Assembly (NCBI GenBank): GCA_934504345.1
Contig: CAKSVR010000073.1
Span: 1-9,284, forward strand
From: an uncultured Agathobaculum sp.
GTDB lineage: Bacteria > Bacillota > Clostridia > Oscillospirales > Butyricicoccaceae
Length of the DNA stretch: 9,284 nt
Direction: 5' to 3'
A program made the position numbers and the translations under genes. This document shows positions 5,546 through 9,284 of this stretch, piece by piece (position 1 is the first letter of the stretch; each line of letters opens with the position of its first letter). Under the pieces are notes generated by a model. It saw only the letters and a list, made by a program, of their open reading frames with translations, did not search any database and had not been told where the DNA came from.

Positions 5546-5866
5546 ATTCCAGCATTGCGCGCCGCCAACACGCAGACCGACCGCTTCGCGCATATCGTCA
5601 ACATAAACGACTTGTCCGCCCGGTCGAGCCGGTTCTCAGGCAACTGCCAGAGCACATCGGGCGCCGATACAACGTTCACGGTGCAGCTTGAGCTGGACAC
5701 AGCCGCGCAGACCGCACCCGCCGCAGACATCTGAACACGCTGGCTTCGGTCAACGGTCGGCAATTCCGTGAGCGACAGGTTCACCGAGGTCTGCAACGAC
5801 ATGGGTGCGGGCGTGTACACCACCGCAAAGGAGTCCGTACAAGCATTCGTGGCTTCGTTCCGATAA
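5546..5866 (+). pseudogene. Degraded coding remnant of a small unrecognised protein
   Basis: A plus-strand frame with GC-rich third positions runs from 5546 to TGA 5732-5734, then in the same frame to TAA 5864-5866. A stop lies immediately before 5546 and there is no start codon with a ribosome site, so the 5' end is lost or damaged. The first part includes RFSGNCQSTSGADTTFTVQL; the second includes SDRFTEVCNDMGAGVYTTAK. Between 5731 and about 5757 another frame reads LNTLASVN, so two compensating small indels could explain the TGA. The rebuilt product of about 100 residues would be soluble and end in a helix. The size and composition loosely recall small type VII secretion (WXG100-like) substrates, but this is a guess. 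The minus-strand frame across the region is a shadow. Confidence 0.5.
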
Positions 5867-5882
5867 AGCCGAATAAGTACGA

Positions 5883-5917
5883 AAAAGAGCACTGTGAAAC
5901 GTTCACAGTGCTCTTTT
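5883..5917. terminator. Bidirectional terminator of the hybrid kinase gene
   Basis: AAAAGAGCACTGTGAA (5883-5898) pairs perfectly over 16 bp with 5902-5917 around a 3-nt loop. A and T runs flank the stem on both strands. It lies directly after the kinase stop codon (5919-5921) and also follows the coding remnant on the other side. Confidence 0.92.
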
Positions 5918-5918
5918 G

Positions 5919-7970
5919 TTATGCCTTGCTGCAAAATTGTGAGATGGTCTGCACCACCCGGTCCATCTGGATAGGCTTCGCCAGATGCGCGTTCATACCG
6001 GCGGCCAGACACTGCTGGGCATCCTCGTCATAGGCGTTCGCCGTCATGGCGATGATGGGGATGCGCTGTGCATCCGGCCGGTCCATCGCGCGGATAACGC
6101 GCGTTGCGGACAGACCATCCACCTCGGGCATCATAATGTCCATCAGGATGGCATCGTACCGGCCGACCGGACTTGTCGCAAATTCCCGGATGGCCTGTGC
6201 GCCGTCCCGCACGACATTGACCTCCGCGCCTTCGTCCTGCAGCAGCATTTCCGCGATCTCGGCGTTGAGCTCGTTATCCTCCGCCAGCATCAGGCGCAGC
6301 CCGCGGATGCTGCCGCGTGCGGCAGGCTCGTCCTGTGCGGTACCGCCCTCCTCTGCTATCTCAAACGGCAGTGTGATGGTGAACGTCGAGCCGTGTCCCT
6401 CTTCGCTCTGCACCTCGATGGTTCCGTTCATTTTATCGATCAGCGTTTTGACGATCGACATACCAAGGCCCGTGCCGTTATACACGCTGCGCGCATTGAT
6501 GCGCTCCTGCGCGAACGGCTCGAAAATGTGCTCGAGGAACGCCTTGCTCATACCGACACCGGTATCTTTTATCTCCCAGCGGTATGTAACGATGCCGTTC
6601 TTCACACCCATGAACGAAAACCGCGTTTCCACCCTGCCGCCAACGTGATTGTACTTGATGGCATTGCTGTAAATATTAAGGAACAGCTGGCGCAGATGCA
6701 GCGGACTGCCGTACACAAACGGGTAAACGACCTTGCCCGCATCCATGTCATACTCCATGGAAACGCCGCCGTCTGCGGCACGCTGACCGACAATGCTGAG
6801 AATATCCTCGGACAGCCGGTTCAGGTTCACGACCTCGTGCGCGAGGACCATCTCGCCGCTCTCCAGCTTGCTCATTTGCAGCACATCGCTGATGAGCGCC
6901 AGCAGATGATTGGCTGCCACCATCATTTTCCTGCGGTTTGCCTTGATGAGCTCCTGGTCGTCCGCATGAGTTTCGTTGATCTTGAGCAGACCGATGATAC
7001 CGTTGAGCGGCGTGCGGATATCATGACTCATGCGGGCCAGAAAACCGGTTTTTGCGGCGTTTGCCGCGCGTTCCGCATCCGCCGAGCGCTTGATCTCCTC
7101 GGCATGGGCCTTATCCTTGTACCGGCGCACCGCAAACTGCCAATACACCACCGTGACGAGCAGCGCCAGCAGCATACTGAACAGGGCATCGACCGCCATC
7201 TGTGTTCCGGAGTACCAGCCGCCTTCCGGCATAATGTCGAAGTGCCACTCATCGTTCGGCACCTTGCACACGACCTCGAGCGCATCCTCGCCCGCCGGTT
7301 CCTGCCCCTGCGCGATGGTGACCTGCTCGCCGGATTCGCTGTCGAACTTCCAGATGCGGAACTGGTACGCTGCTTCCTCCAGCTTGTTGAGCTGGAGCTC
7401 CTCGACGAACTTGTTCCAGTCGATGACGAGCAGCGAAAAGCCCCAGAATGTCTTTTCGCCGGCCTGCTCCGTGTAAATCGGGTCAAACAGCAGCGCGCCC
7501 ATGCTGCCCTGAATCAGCTCAAACGGACCCGCGATGGTATACTCACCGCTGTCCCGCGCCTTGCGGGCACACTCACCGCGCTCGGTGTCATCGAACATCG
7601 TATGCCCGAGCACCTCGCTCTGGTCGGGCGGATACAGCTGCGTAACAATGCCGTCTTTCGCCAGCTCGATGCATTGCAGCGCATCGTTTTTGTCCATCAT
7701 CAGCGAAGCCACATCCATAAACTCCGCATCATCCATAGTGTGGCCGCTCTCAATGATCCTTTTGAGAAAACTGGATTTCTCAAGATAGCGGTTCAGCTGC
7801 GACTCAATGCGTCGCACGGTCGCTTCCGCCGTATAGCTCGCTTTGAGCTGCTCCTCAGTCTTGTGGTGCAGGATCTGCAAATGCAGCCCGCTGTTGATGA
7901 GGATAAAGGCTATGATAAATACAATCACTGCACGGATCCAGTAACGATGCGGCAGCTTTGAATGCTCCAT
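5919..7970 (-). CDS. CHASE-domain hybrid histidine kinase with C-terminal receiver
   Basis: A 683-aa membrane sensor. Membrane segments lie at about 12-29 and 261-280. The extracellular part (about 45-255) has CHASE-domain features: YPPDQSEVLGH (113-123), SGEYTIAGPFELIQGSMG (141-158) and FWGFSLLVID (175-184); CHASE domains bind small ligands. A short linker leads to HisKA with MSHDIRTPLNG (phospho-acceptor His316). The ATPase domain has N-box NIYSNAIKYN (432-441), DTGVG (469-473) and GTGLG (499-503), all intact. The receiver (about 557-675) has AED, phospho-acceptor Asp611 in LMDIMMP, Thr643 and Lys665. A phosphorelay His to Asp is expected, but no Hpt protein or output regulator is nearby, so the final target is unknown. 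Start ATG 7970 has AGGG 7 nt upstream and a leader of about 26 nt. Domain order and length are normal for hybrid kinases. Confidence 0.94.
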   Translation of the reverse strand: MEHSKLPHRYWIRAVIVFIIAFILINSGLHLQILHHKTEEQLKASYTAEATVRRIESQLNRYLEKSSFLKRIIESGHTMDDAEFMDVASLMMDKNDALQCIELAKDGIVTQLYPPDQSEVLGHTMFDDTERGECARKARDSGEYTIAGPFELIQGSMGALLFDPIYTEQAGEKTFWGFSLLVIDWNKFVEELQLNKLEEAAYQFRIWKFDSESGEQVTIAQGQEPAGEDALEVVCKVPNDEWHFDIMPEGGWYSGTQMAVDALFSMLLALLVTVVYWQFAVRRYKDKAHAEEIKRSADAERAANAAKTGFLARMSHDIRTPLNGIIGLLKINETHADDQELIKANRRKMMVAANHLLALISDVLQMSKLESGEMVLAHEVVNLNRLSEDILSIVGQRAADGGVSMEYDMDAGKVVYPFVYGSPLHLRQLFLNIYSNAIKYNHVGGRVETRFSFMGVKNGIVTYRWEIKDTGVGMSKAFLEHIFEPFAQERINARSVYNGTGLGMSIVKTLIDKMNGTIEVQSEEGHGSTFTITLPFEIAEEGGTAQDEPAARGSIRGLRLMLAEDNELNAEIAEMLLQDEGAEVNVVRDGAQAIREFATSPVGRYDAILMDIMMPEVDGLSATRVIRAMDRPDAQRIPIIAMTANAYDEDAQQCLAAGMNAHLAKPIQMDRVVQTISQFCSKA

Positions 7971-7989
7971 ATATCAACCCTGCTTCTTT

Positions 7990-8010
7990 CGTATAATATA
8001 TAATTATACG
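7990..8010. promoter_or_regulatory. Perfect dyad over the hybrid kinase promoter start
   Basis: CGTATAAT (7990-7997) and ATTATACG (8003-8010) are perfect complements around ATATA. The dyad includes the kinase -10 box and reaches the predicted start near 7996. It places a second TATAAT on the plus strand. A repressor bound here would block the promoter. Alternatively it forms a weak stem at the very 5' end of the transcript. Confidence 0.55.
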
Positions 8011-8032
8011 ATAAAAGAGCGTATTTTGTCAA
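8003..8032 (-). promoter_or_regulatory. Promoter of the hybrid kinase gene
   Basis: On the minus strand a perfect -35 TTGACA (8032-8027) and a perfect -10 TATAAT (8008-8003) are separated by 18 bp. The start would be near 7996. The consensus quality predicts strong transcription unless a repressor acts at the overlapping dyad. Confidence 0.85.
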
Positions 8033-8145
8033 TTTGTACCCGACGATTTTCTATGTGTTTTCTGTCGAATACCGTTGAAAACCGTATCTTTATGCAGTTT
8101 TAACACCTTTTTCCGTATTCTGTTTGGATTTTACAGCAAGACAAA

Positions 8146-8186
8146 GCCGCGGCGCAGTTCTCCTTTTCGGAAAACCGCGCCGCGGC
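8146..8186 (-). terminator. GC-rich terminator of ribU
   Basis: GCCGCGGCGC (8146-8155) and GCGCCGCGGC (8177-8186) are perfect 10-bp arms with a 21-nt loop that can pair further. On the minus strand it lies 14 nt after the ribU stop codon and is followed by TTTGTCTTG, a short T-rich tail. Confidence 0.75.
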
Positions 8187-8200
8187 ATTACACGCACTTA

Positions 8201-8812
8201 TCAGCCGACACGCTGCTTGGAATGATGCAGCTGAATCTGCTTGGATTTGATGAACACGCTCAGCTTTTTGTACGCCAGCATGGTGATGACCGTCAGAATC
8301 GCACCTTTGATGAGATTGAATGGCAGCACGCCGAGCAGCAGGTAGCCCTGCATACCGGTAACGAACGGATTGACCGCCGAGCAGGCATCAAAGATGGCCT
8401 GAAGCGGCATGACCTGTGAATAGAACGGAATGATGAGAAAGTAATTGGTCAGCATACCGACACACGCCATGGCAACCGAACCGGCCGCGCAGCCGAGGAC
8501 TGCCATTTTGCGGCTCTTGTGGCCGCGGTACAGCAGCACGGCGATGATAACGAGCATGGACAGCATCAGGAAGTCCGCAGCCTCGCCGGAGCCGCCGGTC
8601 TGCGTCTGGGTCAGGTGGATGAGATCCTTAATGCCGATCATCGTGATGGCCGGACCGATGCCGAAGATGAACGCGCCGATGAGCACGACAGCGCCGGACA
8701 GGTCCACCTTGAGGAACGGCGGCATGAACGGGATCGGGAACTCGAAGTACATCAGCACGGTGGCGATGGCCGCGAAAATCGCGGTGTAGGTGATCTTGCT
8801 GGTTTTGGTCAT
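8201..8812 (-). CDS. ribU: Riboflavin transporter, ECF S component RibU
   Basis: A 203-aa integral membrane protein that binds riboflavin outside the cell and works with the shared energising module (EcfA, EcfA', EcfT), which is not in the window. Hydrophobic segments lie at about 8-24, 38-58, 80-96, 103-130 and 155-183, matching the roughly six-helix fold. RibU-like signatures are FEFPIPFMPPFLKVDLSG (23-40), KDLIHLTQTQTGGSGEAADF (62-81), NYFLIIPFY (123-131) and LPFNLIKG (163-170). Start ATG 8812 has GGGAG 9 nt upstream; the open frame reaching 8914 would run back through the terminator and riboswitch. The FMN riboswitch upstream independently supports the assignment. Length is normal for the family. 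Confidence 0.95.
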   Translation of the reverse strand: MTKTSKITYTAIFAAIATVLMYFEFPIPFMPPFLKVDLSGAVVLIGAFIFGIGPAITMIGIKDLIHLTQTQTGGSGEAADFLMLSMLVIIAVLLYRGHKSRKMAVLGCAAGSVAMACVGMLTNYFLIIPFYSQVMPLQAIFDACSAVNPFVTGMQGYLLLGVLPFNLIKGAILTVITMLAYKKLSVFIKSKQIQLHHSKQRVG

Positions 8813-8847
8813 TGCTGTTTTCTCCCTTTCAGGAGTCCTGTTCCATA

Positions 8848-8879
8848 AATAAAACAAGCCCTTGGAGCAATCCAAGGGC
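8848..8879 (-). terminator. Riboswitch-controlled terminator in the ribU leader
   Basis: On the minus strand TCCAAGGGC (8871-8879) and its complement (8858-8866) form a 9-bp stem with a 4-nt loop, followed by TTGTTTTATTT (8857-8847). It lies between the FMN aptamer and the ribU ribosome site, so FMN binding should favour early termination. An alternative stem, ACAGATG with CGTCTGT on the minus strand, would use the 3' strand of aptamer helix P1 and could be part of the switch. Confidence 0.88.
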
Positions 8880-8901
8880 ATACAGACGTAGACAGGTACA
8901 T

Positions 8902-9027
8902 CTGTTTCTCTCATCCGGACTATGACCGTCGGTTGGGATTCTAACCCATCATGCCTTGCGGCTCGCAGACTATCAGGCTCGAGGCCTGTATACTGCCGGT
9001 GGAGAATTTCACTCCGCCCTGAAACAG
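8902..9027 (-). promoter_or_regulatory. FMN riboswitch (RFN element)
   Basis: The minus strand shows the conserved RFN blocks in order: GGCGGAGTGAAATTCTCCAC, CCGGCAGT, AGTCTGCGAGC, GGTTAGAATCCCAACCGACGGT, and the closing ATAGTCCGGATGAGAGAAACAG. Helix P1 is CTGTTTC (9027-9021) with GAAACAG (8908-8902). It senses FMN and controls ribU through the downstream terminator. Confidence 0.97.
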
Positions 9028-9048
9028 AACTGATTTATTTATGGCTCT

Positions 9049-9077
9049 ATTATAGTCCTCTGCCGCAAATTTGTCAA
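9049..9077 (-). promoter_or_regulatory. Consensus promoter of the riboswitch-ribU transcript
   Basis: Perfect -35 TTGACA (9077-9072) and perfect -10 TATAAT (9054-9049) with a 17-bp spacer. The start would be near 9042, about 15 nt before the aptamer. Constitutive strong initiation with control left to the riboswitch is the expected arrangement. Confidence 0.92.
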
Positions 9078-9098
9078 CACTTTGACGAGGAAAATGAA

Positions 9099-9129
9099 AA
9101 AGCCGCTTTTCGGGATGAAAAGCGGCTTT
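9099..9129 (-). terminator. Terminator of the ornithine carbamoyltransferase gene
   Basis: AAAGCCGCTTTTC (9099-9111) pairs over 13 bp with 9117-9129 around a 5-nt loop. On the minus strand the stem is followed by a T-rich tract (TTTTTCATTTTCC). It lies 11 nt after the stop codon. Confidence 0.9.
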
Positions 9130-9140
9130 CTTTGACGGTT

Positions 9141-9284
9141 TTACTCGTCCTTGTTGCCCATCAGCGTTACCATAACGGCCTTCTGTGCGTGCAGACGGTT
9201 CTCTGCCTCCTCGAAGATCTCGTTTGCGTGCTCCTCGAACACCTTGGTGGTGATCTCCTGCTCGCGGTATGCCGGCAGGCAGTG
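9141..9284 (-). CDS. argF: Ornithine carbamoyltransferase, C-terminal fragment at window edge
   Basis: Only the last 47 residues are inside the window; the rest lies beyond position 9284. The fragment opens exactly on HCLPAYR, the ornithine-binding HCLP motif of ornithine carbamoyltransferase, and continues to FEEAENRLHAQKAVMVTLM, the typical C-terminal helix region. The enzyme makes citrulline from ornithine and carbamoyl phosphate in arginine synthesis, or runs in reverse in arginine breakdown; the fragment cannot separate argF from arcB. It ends in TAA (9143-9141), followed by its own terminator. Confidence 0.92.
   Translation of the reverse strand, partial: HCLPAYREQEITTKVFEEHANEIFEEAENRLHAQKAVMVTLMGNKDE

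Noticed and set aside
5497..6012. 171-residue minus-strand frame over the coding remnant and the kinase end
   Set aside because: Crosses the strong terminator at 5883-5917 and overlaps the kinase in another frame; low coding character.
5985..7961. 658-residue plus-strand frame opposite the kinase
   Set aside because: GC-driven antisense shadow; all kinase motifs are intact on the minus strand.

Overview
The window looks like chromosomal DNA of a GC-rich gut-type Clostridium relative (Firmicutes, probably Oscillospirales). This is inferred from SLH domains on a secreted protein, an FMN riboswitch in front of an ECF-type riboflavin transporter, consensus sigma-A promoters, a Firmicutes-style CCA-encoding tRNA-Phe, GC-rich coding sequence and AT-rich intergenic DNA. 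No complete mobile element, CRISPR array or canonical defence system is visible.

Layout. Positions 1-573 hold two minus-strand tRNA genes, Gly(GCC) cut by the window edge and Phe(GAA). They are separated by about 375 bp packed with short perfect hairpins, a 15-bp copy of the 3' end of tRNA-Phe, and a 17-bp-arm palindrome. Next, on the plus strand, is a secreted 668-aa protein with three N-terminal SLH domains and an unrecognised C-terminal domain; a catabolite-repression-like operator lies at its transcription start. A second hairpin-rich block (about 2820-3100) follows, in which two palindromes encode almost the same peptide on both strands. Then come a plus-strand membrane diguanylate cyclase (3508-4572) and a converging minus-strand iron-sulfur flavoprotein-type oxidoreductase (4617-5162), which share one terminator. 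The oxidoreductase promoter has the 19-bp spacer and central dyad of a MerR-family regulated promoter. Positions 5251-5880 carry no intact gene but hold a degraded plus-strand coding remnant. The minus strand then encodes a CHASE-domain hybrid histidine kinase (5919-7970), with a perfect dyad over its promoter, the riboflavin transporter RibU (8201-8812) under an FMN riboswitch and terminator, and the C-terminal end of ornithine carbamoyltransferase (9141-9284).

The genes appear to be separate transcription units, nearly all with their own promoter and terminator; no operon is evident. The common theme is surface and signal sensing (SLH protein, GGDEF protein, CHASE kinase) and flavin use (RibU supplies the riboflavin from which FMN for the flavoprotein is made), but nothing in the sequence links them directly. 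I do not see a clear new multi-gene system. The most unusual signals are the hairpin-chain intergenic blocks, the MerR-type promoter without a neighbouring regulator, and the coding remnant at 5546-5866.
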